A stretch of DNA of 64,000 nt from Prevotella sp. UBA2456. Its GTDB lineage: Bacteria; Bacteroidota; Bacteroidia; Bacteroidales; Bacteroidaceae. The stretch covers positions 40,557 to 104,556 of the forward strand of contig DDPY01000019.1 in assembly GCA_002342415.1 (NCBI GenBank). Direction: 5' to 3'. A model generated the notes under the pieces. That model had not been told where the DNA came from. It did no database searches and saw only the letters and a list, made by a program, of their open reading frames with translations. This document shows, one piece after another, positions 57,316 to 64,000 of this stretch; the first letter of the stretch is position 1; each line of letters begins with the position of its first letter. The position numbers and the translations under genes were made by a program.

Positions 57316-58668
57316 TTATTTCTCCTTGCTCAGCATCTTCTGGAAATCGTCCATCGTGATGTCTTTCTCGTCGAGTTTCACTACTCCCTTCAGGGCTTCA
57401 GTGAGCTTCACGTCGACGGCGCGGTCAACGAGGCTGTTCACGTTCTCGCGCTTCTTCAGCATCTCGTCGGCGTAGTTGTCCAGATACTCCTCGGGGATGT
57501 TCGACATGCCATACTGGGCAAACTGGGCGCGGGCAGCCTCCTTGGCAACGGCCTTCAGGTCGGCATCCTCCACCTTGATCTCCTGCTGGGCCACCAGCTG
57601 CTCCTTGATCAGGTGCCAGGCCAGCTCCTTGATGCTCAGCTCGAAGTTCTTCTCCACGTATTCGTCCACATCCTTGCGGTCCTTGTTGTTCTGCTTCATC
57701 ACGCGCTTGAGCAGCTCCTCGGGGAACTTCAGCTCGCCAATCTTCTTCTCCATGTGTGCACGCACGTCGAGCAGGAACTTATAGTCTGAGTCAGCCTTGA
57801 ACTGGGCAGCAATCATCTCGCTGATCTTCTGGCGGAACTCCTTCTCGTCCTTCACCTGACCCTCGCCGAAGGCCTGATCGAACAGCTTCTGGTCGACGGG
57901 AGCCTTTGTGAAGCGGCTGATCTCCGTAATCTGGTAAGTGAAGTCGCCCTCGTGCTCCTTCACCTGGTCCTTCTCAATCTTCAGCAGGCTCGACACCTCT
58001 ACGTCGCTCTCGGGATAGGCCTTGCGCGGATTCCAGGTGATGATGTCGCCCAGCTTGGCGCCCTCGAAGAGCTTCTTCTGCTCGTCCACCTTTATATATT
58101 GGGGCATCAGCACGGCGTCGGCCACCTCGATGGTGCCGTCCACCTCGCGCAGGTCGCCCTTCAGCATGTCGCGCTCTGCCTCGTCATACTGCTCCACCTT
58201 CTCATACTGTCCGGCACGGTTCTGATACATCTCCACCTGCTGGTCGATGAGCTTGTCGTCAACGGTGATGTGGTAGTAGGCCACCTTGTCCTTGCCGCTC
58301 AGCTTGGCTTCAAACTCAGGGGCAACGGCAATGTCGAACTTGAAGGTCAGCTCATCGCTGTGCTCCAGGTCCTGAGGCTCCTGGCCCTCGTTGGGCAGGG
58401 GCTCGCCCAGCATCTGGATCTTGTTCTCCTGGATATAGGCATACAGCTTCTCACCCAGCATCTTGTTCACCACGTCCATCTTGACGGCAGTGCCATACTG
58501 GCGCTTGATGATGCCCATAGGCACCTGGCCTGGACGGAAGCCGGGCACATTGGCGCGCTTACGATAATCTTTCAGAGTCTTCTCTACCTCTCCCTGGTAG
58601 TCGTCCTTACCCAGCGTAATGGTCATCAGGCCATTCACCTTGTCGGGAGCTTCAAATGTGATATTCAT
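57316..58668 (-). CDS. tig: Trigger factor
   Basis: The 450-residue ribosome-bound chaperone shows the amino-terminal signature KRANVPGFRPGQVPMGIIKRQYG, shortened here to GFRPGQVPMGIIKRQYG near 43-59, a central isomerase-like domain, and the helical carboxy-terminal arms (KFPEELLKRVMKQNNKD near 297). It meets nascent chains at the exit tunnel. The classical order tig, clpP, clpX is kept. The promoter at 58712-58743 is ideal. Confidence 0.96.
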   Translation of the reverse strand: MNITFEAPDKVNGLMTITLGKDDYQGEVEKTLKDYRKRANVPGFRPGQVPMGIIKRQYGTAVKMDVVNKMLGEKLYAYIQENKIQMLGEPLPNEGQEPQDLEHSDELTFKFDIAVAPEFEAKLSGKDKVAYYHITVDDKLIDQQVEMYQNRAGQYEKVEQYDEAERDMLKGDLREVDGTIEVADAVLMPQYIKVDEQKKLFEGAKLGDIITWNPRKAYPESDVEVSSLLKIEKDQVKEHEGDFTYQITEISRFTKAPVDQKLFDQAFGEGQVKDEKEFRQKISEMIAAQFKADSDYKFLLDVRAHMEKKIGELKFPEELLKRVMKQNNKDRKDVDEYVEKNFELSIKELAWHLIKEQLVAQQEIKVEDADLKAVAKEAARAQFAQYGMSNIPEEYLDNYADEMLKKRENVNSLVDRAVDVKLTEALKGVVKLDEKDITMDDFQKMLSKEK

Positions 58669-58711
58669 CTTTTCTTATACCTTATTTATTTATATATGCG
58701 TTTTGAGCGTG

Positions 58712-58743
58712 CAAAGGTACACATATTTAGTCAAAAGACCAAA
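58712..58743 (-). promoter_or_regulatory. Promoter of tig
   Basis: TTTG (58740-58743) and TACCTTTG (58712-58719) on the minus strand, spacer 20, 43 bases before the start codon. Confidence 0.8.
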
Positions 58744-58775
58744 TAATGTGCCCGTTTTTTAATGTTTATTTTCGT

Positions 58776-59609
58776 TTAGAGGTTGCTCTCTTCTTCCTCC
58801 TCCATCCACTTCTTGCGGCGCAGCTCGTCCATTTTGGCAAAGTCTTTCTTCTGCAAGACGAAGTTCGAGCCCAGGTATTTCTCCTTCACGATGGGGTTCA
58901 CGGCCAGCTCCTCGGGCGAGCCCTTGAACAGGATGCGGCCCTCGAAGAGCAGATAGGCGCGGTCGGTGATGTTCAGCGTCTCGTGCACGTTGTGGTCGGT
59001 AATCAGGATGCCGATGTTGCGGTATTTCAGCTGCCATACAATCTGCTGGATGTCTTCTACGGCGATAGGGTCTACGCCGGCAAACGGCTCGTCGAGCATG
59101 ATAAACTTAGGCTCGATGGCCAGACAGCGTGCAATCTCCGTACGGCGGCGCTCGCCACCCGACAGGCGGTCGCCCGTGTTCTTGCGCACCTTCTCCAGGC
59201 GGAACTCCTTGATCAGGCTCTCCAGCTTCTCCATCTGGTAGTCGCGCGGCTTGCCGGTCATCTGCAGCACCGACAGGATATTGTCCTCCACCGACATCTT
59301 GCGGAATACCGAGGCCTCCTGAGCCAGGTAGCCGATGCCCGCGCGGGCACGCTTGTACACAGGATAGGTTGTCACCTCCTCGTCGCCCAGATAGATATGC
59401 CCGCCGTTGGGAACAATCAGCCCCGTAGTCATATAGAACGACGTCGTCTTGCCCGCACCGTTAGGACCCAGCAGTCCGACAATCTCGCCCTGTTTCACAT
59501 CAAACGACACATTGTTCACTACCGTGCGCTTGCCGTATATCTTCACGAGGCCCTCCGTGCGCAGCACGAGGCGCTCAGTTTCCTGTATGTTGTTGCTCAT
59601 TTCGTCCAT
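58776..59609 (-). CDS. lptB: Lipopolysaccharide export ATPase LptB
   Basis: From MDEMSNNIQETERLVLRTEG the protein is 277 residues, slightly longer than enteric LptB. Walker A GPNGAGKTT near 50-58, signature LSGGERRRTEIARCLA near 155, Walker B FIMLDEPFAGVDPIAV near 176, and the LptB-type stretch QEASVFRKMSVEDNI. It drives LPS from the inner membrane to the surface with LptFG. About 30 extra residues at the end (KMDELRRKKWMEEEEESNL) are charged. The -7 box ends 8 bases before the ATG at 59609; Met4 (59600) is an alternative. Confidence 0.93.
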   Translation of the reverse strand: MDEMSNNIQETERLVLRTEGLVKIYGKRTVVNNVSFDVKQGEIVGLLGPNGAGKTTSFYMTTGLIVPNGGHIYLGDEEVTTYPVYKRARAGIGYLAQEASVFRKMSVEDNILSVLQMTGKPRDYQMEKLESLIKEFRLEKVRKNTGDRLSGGERRRTEIARCLAIEPKFIMLDEPFAGVDPIAVEDIQQIVWQLKYRNIGILITDHNVHETLNITDRAYLLFEGRILFKGSPEELAVNPIVKEKYLGSNFVLQKKDFAKMDELRRKKWMEEEEESNL

Positions 59610-59617
59610 ATCGCCTG

Positions 59618-59649
59618 CAAAGGTACGAATAAGTGAGCGAAAAGCCAAA
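59618..59649 (-). promoter_or_regulatory. Promoter of lptB
   Basis: TTTG (59646-59649) and TACCTTTG (59618-59625) on the minus strand, spacer 20, ending only 8 bases before the first candidate ATG. Confidence 0.75.
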
Positions 59650-59748
59650 TTTATTTGAGCTTTTCCGAACGAAAGTACCTTCTCGACTTGTCGAAAAGGT
59701 AGTGCAAATCGAGAGAAATGCAAAATAAATTTGGATTTATTTTCATTT

Positions 59749-59931
59749 CTCTGACCTACCGGTGCAGAGTGTGGCGTTGCAATCCGAGATGCAGCCTATC
59801 TTGTTTTAAACTGAACACAAAGACACGAAGACACAAAGTTTTAATCCGCATAATCCGTAGTGCTTTAAAATCCGTGTTTTTTAGACTACGAATTTCGCAA
59901 ATTTCGCGAATTAAATTCGTACTGTCAACTG
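59749..59931. repeat. Left cluster of dispersed repeats beside the AAA/PD-(D/E)XK gene
   Basis: Three repeat types lie in a row: TCTGACCTACCGGTGCAGAG (from 59750), related to CTTTGACCTAAAGGTGCAAAG at 62327; AAACTGAACACAAAGACACG and following to CCGTGTTTTTT (59807-59881), seen again at 61648-61711 and inverted at 61808-61860 and 62464-62520; and TAGACTACGAATTTCGC (59883-59899), inverted at 62571-62599. No gene in this 322-base gap. Confidence 0.65.
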
Positions 59932-61536
59932 TCAAAGTGCTACGGCCTTCCAGTCGGTGATGTTGCGCTCCTTGGATGAGAAGCTGATGCCAATCATGGT
60001 GACGGGGCGTCCGTCATGGCGGTATTTCTCGGCATAGCCTTTCCGCTCTATCTGTGCCAGGGCCTCGTCAGGCGTATGCTCGTATTTGATCTCCATCACG
60101 TAGATGCCCTTGGGCATGAGCAGCGTCAGGTCGGCCTGTCCCTTGGCCGTGGGCTCCTCGGCACGGATGTCGGCACCGAAGCTGGTCAGCAGCGTGTAGA
60201 GCAGGGCGTGGTAGTAGTGCTCGTTCCTGTTGTCTTGCTCCCACTGGTAGGGCATGCTGGCAAAGAAGCCCTTGAACGACTCGATGAAGGCATCGAGGTC
60301 GTAGTTGCGGCGGAACTGGCTCCAGGCCCTGTACAGACCGTTGCGCTGGCCGGTGCCCCACTTGGCGGCCACGTGCTGGTAGAGGCACTGTGCAAAGCCC
60401 TGGCGCACCTCCTGGTTGGGCAGACCCAGACGGAAGTCGTTGAACTCCCGTTCGTAGCTCTTCAGTGTCAGGTAGCCGCTCTGATAGAGGATGGGCAGCG
60501 GGTCGTCGTAGCTCTCGAAAGGCAGGTCGAACATGCTGCTCTCGTAGGTCTCCGACTCGATGGTGGTGGTGTCAACGGGTGGCAGCTGCGCCAGCAGGTT
60601 AATCAGTGCGCCGCTGGTGCCTCGGTCGAACCAGTAGTCGGCCAGTTGACCAGAGGCAAAGGCATTGACCAGACTGAAGGGATTATACATATCCTTCATC
60701 TCCCGGCTGAAGTGATAGCCGTCGTAGCGGGCCTTCATCTGTGCGAACATGTCATCGTAGGTCGTGCCGTTGCGCTCGGCCATCAGTTCGATGTCCTGAC
60801 GCATCTGCGTGGTCAGCTCTTCTTCCGACACACCGCAGATGGTGGCGTAGTCATCGCGCATGGAGATGTTTTGCAGGTTGTTGAGTTTGCTGAAGATGCC
60901 CATCTGCGAGAACTTCGAGATGCCGGTGATGAAGGCAAACTGCAGATGGTCGTCCTCGGCCTTCAGCGGTCCGAACACGTTCTGGAACCGCGAGCGGGCC
61001 TGTGCCACCTTCTCGTCGTCACCCAAGGAGTGGAGTATGAAGTTGTCGTACTCGTCGCAGAGCACCACCACGCGCCTGCCCGTCTGCTTGTGCAGGGTGC
61101 GCATGAGGTTGACCATGCGGATGTTTGGATCCTTCACGTCGGGCGTGATGCCATACTGTTGCTCATAGCTTTGCAGGGTCATGTCTATGAGCGTGTCCAG
61201 TTGTTCGATAGTCGACAGGTCGCCTGCGCTGAAGTCGAAACGCAGTACGGGATACTTGTCCCATTTCCAGTCGGTGGTGGCAATGTAGAGCTGTGGCTGC
61301 TCGATGCCGTATTCCGTGGTGAACGCCTCGAACAGTTCGCGGCGGCCCTCAAAGACGGCCTGGAGCGTCGAGATGAGCAGCGACTTGCCGAAGCGTCGCG
61401 GCCGGCTGAGGAAGTAGGGCTTGCCTTCGGTAATCATCTTGTAGATGAGTGGGGTCTTATCGACATAGATGTAACCGTCTTGGCGGATGCTTTCGAAACT
61501 CTGAATGCCCACAGGATATTTTCTCTTTGCTGCCAT
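59932..61536 (-). CDS. AAA-ATPase-like protein with PD-(D/E)XK nuclease domain
   Basis: From MAAKRKYPVGIQSFESIRQD the protein is 534 residues. The first part is the AAA-ATPase_like family (YVDKTPLIYKMI near 24; loop FLSRPRRFGKSLLIS near 42-56, a P-loop variant; VVLCDEYDNF near 158), and the last 100 residues are a PD-(D/E)XK nuclease-like fold (KGQADLTLLM near 455, GIYVMEIKYEH near 469). Such genes are present in many copies in Bacteroidales genomes; function unknown, with defence, mobile-element or signalling roles proposed. The longer frame from 61662 runs through a repeat and is rejected. The 5' region is duplicated in inverted orientation (see 61559-61970). Confidence 0.88.
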   Translation of the reverse strand: MAAKRKYPVGIQSFESIRQDGYIYVDKTPLIYKMITEGKPYFLSRPRRFGKSLLISTLQAVFEGRRELFEAFTTEYGIEQPQLYIATTDWKWDKYPVLRFDFSAGDLSTIEQLDTLIDMTLQSYEQQYGITPDVKDPNIRMVNLMRTLHKQTGRRVVVLCDEYDNFILHSLGDDEKVAQARSRFQNVFGPLKAEDDHLQFAFITGISKFSQMGIFSKLNNLQNISMRDDYATICGVSEEELTTQMRQDIELMAERNGTTYDDMFAQMKARYDGYHFSREMKDMYNPFSLVNAFASGQLADYWFDRGTSGALINLLAQLPPVDTTTIESETYESSMFDLPFESYDDPLPILYQSGYLTLKSYEREFNDFRLGLPNQEVRQGFAQCLYQHVAAKWGTGQRNGLYRAWSQFRRNYDLDAFIESFKGFFASMPYQWEQDNRNEHYYHALLYTLLTSFGADIRAEEPTAKGQADLTLLMPKGIYVMEIKYEHTPDEALAQIERKGYAEKYRHDGRPVTMIGISFSSKERNITDWKAVAL

Positions 61537-61558
61537 AATGTGATAGTATAATTTTTCT

Positions 61559-61675
61559 GCAAAGATACAAAATAAAAACCCGAAATGCAAGAAAAAAGCA
61601 AATTTTTCATTTCCCCTCCTAACGTTAGGAGGGGTCAGGGGTGGTCTGAACACAAGGCCCAAAGGTGCAATCCGT
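61559..61675. repeat. Left arm of a 115-base inverted repeat (promoter region of the AAA gene)
   Basis: This arm starts TGCAAAGATACAAAATAAAA and contains the AAA-gene promoter (CTTG 61588-61591, 20 bases, TATCTTTG 61560-61567, minus strand) and the palindrome CCCCTCCTAACGTTAGGAGG. Its reverse complement lies at 61857-61970 with only a few differences over the first 100 bases. Confidence 0.85.
61560..61591 (-). promoter_or_regulatory. Promoter of the AAA/PD-(D/E)XK gene
   Basis: CTTG (61588-61591) and TATCTTTG (61560-61567) on the minus strand, spacer 20, 23 bases before the ATG at 61536. Confidence 0.7.
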
Positions 61676-61697
61676 ATAATCCGTAGTGCTTTAAAAT

Positions 61698-61780
61698 CGG
61701 TGTTTTTGAGGTAATTCGTTCGGTGTTTTTGAGGTAATTCATTCGGTGTTTTTGAGGTAATACGTTCGGTGTTTTTGAGG
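61698..61780. repeat. 23-base tandem repeat (CGGTGTTTTTGAGGTAAT...)
   Basis: CGGTGTTTTTGAGG starts at 61698, 61721, 61744 and 61767, exactly 23 bases apart, with GTAATNCNTT between. The tract lies in the centre of the 115-base inverted repeat. Confidence 0.85.
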
Positions 61781-61856
61781 TTTATTTATGAAAGTTGACA
61801 GTTGATAAAACTTTGTGTCTTCGTGTCTTTGTGTTCAGTTTAAAATAAAACTGCGG

Positions 61857-61970
61857 ATTACGCCTTTGTGCCCTTGTTCAGACCACCCCTGGCCCCTCCT
61901 AACGTTAGGAGGGGAAATAAAAAATTTGCTTTTTTTCTTGCATTTCGGGTTTTTATTTTGTATCTTTGCA
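61857..61970. repeat. Right arm of the 115-base inverted repeat
   Basis: Reverse complement of 61559-61675, ending TTTGTATCTTTGCA. It carries an intact promoter copy facing right (next entry) but is followed by no gene for almost 800 bases. Confidence 0.85.
61937..61968 (+). promoter_or_regulatory. Orphan promoter copy in the right arm
   Basis: CTTG (61937-61940) and TATCTTTG (61961-61968), spacer 20, identical in layout to the AAA-gene promoter. Downstream are a 20-base direct repeat (GCTTAGACGCTTTGC at 61975 and again near 61994) and hairpin repeats, but no open frame until 62747. Confidence 0.6.
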
Positions 61971-62060
61971 GGGGCTTAGACGCTTTGCAGGTCGCTTAGA
62001 CGCTTTGCTGGGGCTATGCTTTTGGGGTGACGAAGTGACGTAGTGACGTCAGGAAATGCA

Positions 62061-62289
62061 AACCCCTCGCGTACCGCACACGCGCGGTATGCGTAAAAAA
62101 CTTAATATTCTATCGTCACAACGTCATAACGTCACTTGATTTTTATGTGGACGATAGCGGTTGACTACCGATGACAGTTATGACAGTTTTGACAGTTTTG
62201 ACAGATAAATTCCAAACCCCTCGCGTACCGCACGCGCGCGGTACGCGCGTATTTTTTCATTTTTTACTGTCAAAACTGTCAAAACTGTC
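62061..62289. repeat. GC-rich hairpin repeats nested in TTTTGACAG inverted repeats
   Basis: AACCCCTCGCGTACCGCAC begins two copies (62061 and 62215), each continuing into a hairpin (second copy: CGCGTACCG and CGGTACGCG arms, then ATTTTTT). The second hairpin is itself enclosed by a perfect 23-base inverted repeat of GACAGTTTT units (62182-62204 and 62267-62289). Confidence 0.75.
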
Positions 62290-62394
62290 ATTATTATCAT
62301 TTACTGAGTCCCCCTGTTCCTCCCCTTCTTTGACCTAAAGGTGCAAAGTGTGGTGTTGTAATCAGGGGAGGGGAGTGTCCCTGCGGTACTGTCA

Positions 62395-62454
62395 ATTTGA
62401 GTTAACTCAAATCATCGATTGAGTTAACTCAAACGATCGATCGAGTTAACTCAA
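62395..62454. repeat. Three palindromes GAGTTAACTC at 22-base spacing
   Basis: GAGTTAACTC starts at 62399, 62421 and 62443. The first lies in an 18-base perfect palindrome (62395-62412), and the linkers contain ATCGAT and GATCGATC, also palindromic. Spacing of 22 bases is about two helical turns. Confidence 0.8.
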
Positions 62455-62463
62455 ATTGGGTGC

Positions 62464-62600
62464 GCGGATTACGCCTTTGTATCTTTGTGTTCAGTTAAAA
62501 TAAAACTACGGGTTAAAACTTTGTACCCTTGTTCAGACCACCCCTGGCCCCTCCTAACTTAGGAGGGGAATTAAAATTCGTGTAATTCGTAGTCTAAAAG
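62464..62600. repeat. Right cluster of dispersed repeats
   Basis: Contains inverted copies of the sequences at 59807-59881 (CTTTGTGTTCAGTT), of the GTTCAGACCACCCCTGGCCC block seen at 61861-61900, the CCCCTCC...GGAGGGG palindrome, and TTCGTAGTCTAAAAG, inverted relative to 59883. It closes the repeat-bounded region that begins at 59749. Confidence 0.65.
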
Positions 62601-62693
62601 TTAAGTATTGGAGTGGTAAAATCTGCAATTTGGTTATAAAATTAGCAAAAAGAGATGTAAAATTAGCAAAATTTAATGTTTTGGCAATTTTTC

Positions 62694-62725
62694 CTTGTTT
62701 TTTTGCAGGAAAATATATATCTTTG
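62694..62725 (+). promoter_or_regulatory. Promoter of the small membrane protein gene
   Basis: CTTG (62694-62697) and TATCTTTG (62718-62725), spacer 20, 21 bases before the ATG at 62747. Upstream, AAAATTAGCAAAA is repeated. Confidence 0.65.
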
Positions 62726-62746
62726 CAAGATAAATTACTATTTATA

Positions 62747-63328
62747 ATGAAAACGCGTTTTCACAAGAAAGCCAAGGTAGCCGATATTCTGATCACTGCC
62801 ATTGGCGGCACACTCTCAGTAGGGATGACGCTCTACGGAATCTTCCACTTCGGCCTCAGCGAGACGTGGCCCGAGTTGGTGCTGAACATTTTCTACATCA
62901 TCTGCTTCGCCTTGATCTGGATGTATTTCTTCAACATCCGCGTCAACACCCACCAGTTCAACTACTGGTGCTCGCTGTCGATGGGCATCACGGTAGTGCT
63001 GCGCGACGTGCTATGTCCGCCGCCGCTGGCCAACCTGCCCATGCGCTCCGTCAGCTTCACGCTGGCGGTGCTGCTGCTCTGCACGCTGACTTACTTCTAT
63101 GCCCGCCGCGAGTGGAAGGCCTACACGAAGAACAACCTGTGGATTATCTTCATCGTCGATACGCTCATTGCTGCCATCTACCAAGTGGACATCATGTATT
63201 TCGAGCCGGTGGACGAGTTCACCAACTACTACCTCACCGAGATTTGGATCCGTCCCACCATCAGCTACGGTCTCGTGGCGTGCTTTGTGACGGAGTTGAC
63301 GGGGGAAGGTGATAGTTCTTTGACCTGA
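62747..63328 (+). CDS. Integral membrane protein of unknown function
   Basis: From MKTRFHKKAKVADILITAIG the product is 193 residues with about six membrane spans (near 13-32, 40-58, 70-88, 98-115, 128-147, 165-185). Charges at the ends fit an inner-membrane protein. No family is recognised. The last residues (GEGDSSLT) are encoded by the first copy of a 57-base tandem repeat, so the stop codon lies inside the repeat and the original terminus may have differed. The longer frame from 62630 starts upstream of the promoter. Confidence 0.7.
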   Translation: MKTRFHKKAKVADILITAIGGTLSVGMTLYGIFHFGLSETWPELVLNIFYIICFALIWMYFFNIRVNTHQFNYWCSLSMGITVVLRDVLCPPPLANLPMRSVSFTLAVLLLCTLTYFYARREWKAYTKNNLWIIFIVDTLIAAIYQVDIMYFEPVDEFTNYYLTEIWIRPTISYGLVACFVTELTGEGDSSLT

Positions 63329-63481
63329 AGGTCAAAGCGAGCAGAGCTCGTGGGACAGTTGACAGTTGACAGTTCTTTGACCTGGAGGTCAAAGCGAGCG
63401 GAGTTCGTGGGACAGGTGACAGTTGATAGTTCTTTGACCTAAAGGTCAAAGCGAGCGGAGCTCGTGGGACAGTTGACAGTT
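63311..63481. repeat. 57-base tandem repeat, three copies
   Basis: AGTTCTTTGACCT starts at 63314, 63371 and 63428. Each copy has two dyads (CTTTGACCT...AGGTCAAAG and CGAGC..GAGCTCG) and ends in GACAGTTGACAGTT heptamer units. The first copy overlaps the end of the membrane protein gene. Confidence 0.85.
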
Positions 63482-63527
63482 TAAACAAATACAAACAAAC
63501 ATAAACAAATAAAAACAATAACCTTAT

Positions 63528-64000
63528 ATGCAACAACATTTGAACATTTTGCGAGGGCGGCCGTGGCTTATGCTGCTGCTGATGCTCGCATGGCTGATGC
63601 CCCAGCAGGCGTCGGCAACCTATGTGGACGAGCCCGCCAACTACACCGTGCGGTTGGGCGGTACGAACATCGTCTATTTCACGGCTCCCGTGTACGACAC
63701 GAGCGACTCCGACACATGGATCGAAAAGGGTCAGCTCAAGGTGACGCCGGAAGGCGGATCGACACAAACCATCTTCCAGTGGGAATCGGAAACGGACATC
63801 AACAACAGCAATACGACGCTGTCGTGTAAGTTCACCACCGATGCCGACGGTTTCTTCGACATCACGCTTGGCAACTCGAATGGCTCCTCCCGCCTGACCA
63901 AGAGCAACGGCGGAAACAGGACCCTGGTACGCAACAGCGACGGCAAGACCTTCGAGTTTGCTGCCGAGTGGGTGGTGCCCTACAACATGTTGGGCAAGAA
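63528..64000 (+). CDS. Large exported protein (3' end outside window)
   Basis: The ATG at 63528-63530 opens a frame that is still open at the window edge (157 codons). It has a signal peptide (WLMLLLMLAWLMPQQASA, cleavage near residue 30) and a beta-rich, threonine/serine/asparagine-rich mature part (NYTVRLGGTNIVYFTAP; TDADGFFDITLGNSNGSS). No family can be assigned from this portion. It is probably a cell-surface or secreted protein. A-rich sequence (ACAAACAAACATAAACAAAT) precedes the start. Confidence 0.75.
   Translation, partial: MQQHLNILRGRPWLMLLLMLAWLMPQQASATYVDEPANYTVRLGGTNIVYFTAPVYDTSDSDTWIEKGQLKVTPEGGSTQTIFQWESETDINNSNTTLSCKFTTDADGFFDITLGNSNGSSRLTKSNGGNRTLVRNSDGKTFEFAAEWVVPYNMLGK

Noticed and set aside
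60016..61551. A 511-codon open frame on the plus strand opposite the AAA/PD-(D/E)XK gene
   Set aside because: Its translation has no recognisable domain and is the mirror of a gene with clear motifs; long antisense frames are common in this G+C-rich coding DNA.
61698..61780. Possible CRISPR array (four 23-base units)
   Set aside because: The units are contiguous with 9-base near-identical linkers, so this is a plain tandem repeat.

Overview
The window looks like a chromosomal segment of a Prevotella-like member of the Bacteroidales. The pointers are: promoters of the Bacteroidetes type (TTTG, 19-20 bases, TAnnTTTG) in front of many genes; a stand-alone AICAR transformylase in place of a full PurH; BspA-like leucine-rich repeat protein, PorT-family and OstA-family envelope proteins; TPR/AraC hybrid regulators; and an AAA-ATPase/PD-(D/E)XK gene of the kind that is multicopy in these genomes. 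Both edges cut a gene (a leucine-rich repeat protein at the left, an exported protein at the right).

Layout. 1-1.2 kb: end-truncated BspA-like gene sitting where pdxJ should be; only the first 29 codons of pdxJ remain, divergent from nadK (1.25-2.14 kb). 2.4-5.4 kb: self-contained ABC-2 exporter operon with its own YtrA-like GntR repressor and a palindromic operator; one permease is frameshifted. 5.4-9.9 kb: MacB-type tripartite exporter (ATPase, two permeases, periplasmic adaptor), then msrA. 10.6-14.2 kb (mostly minus strand): GH53 galactanase, a small basic protein, AICAR transformylase, rplS. 14.4-19.8 kb: two-gene split 5'-nucleotidase, PorT-like barrel, short 2[4Fe-4S] ferredoxin, coiled-coil lipoprotein, rsmI, tdk, tRNA-Lys(UUU). 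19.9-25.1 kb (minus): membrane AraC regulator, exported amidohydrolase, acetyltransferase, asd. 25.2-32.3 kb: cation/proton antiporter with lolD-like ATPase (plus), then asnS, a pseudouridine synthase with a long disordered GGYRP-repeat head, and purB (minus).

32.3-43.7 kb is the accessory part: a possible ~50-nt small RNA, an Rpn/PD-(D/E)XK transposase fragment, a TPR-membrane-AraC regulator, a tiny membrane protein, a 45-residue peptide gene and a fimbrillin/FISUMP-like lipoprotein, a PIN toxin-antitoxin pair, a repeat-rich spacer, a cytidylate-kinase-like protein, an acyltransferase, and a single-polypeptide amino-acid ABC importer. 43.8-59.6 kb (minus) is housekeeping: tRNA-Val(UAC), a tightly packed guaB-ppi-surA-ostA-mutL-ompA operon, tig, clpP-clpX-recQ, lptB. 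59.7-63.5 kb holds the AAA/PD-(D/E)XK gene amid a dense set of direct and inverted repeats, a small membrane protein, and the start of a large exported protein.

The least explained material is non-coding: a dispersed palindromic repeat with core near GCCCTTTGTACATCGGGC, heptanucleotide tandem tracts at gene ends (one of which lies in frame inside purB), a 115-bp inverted duplication of a promoter region, nested hairpins near 62.2 kb, and several genes whose start codon lies only 5-8 bases after the -7 box. All functional calls come from reading the sequence; no database search was run.
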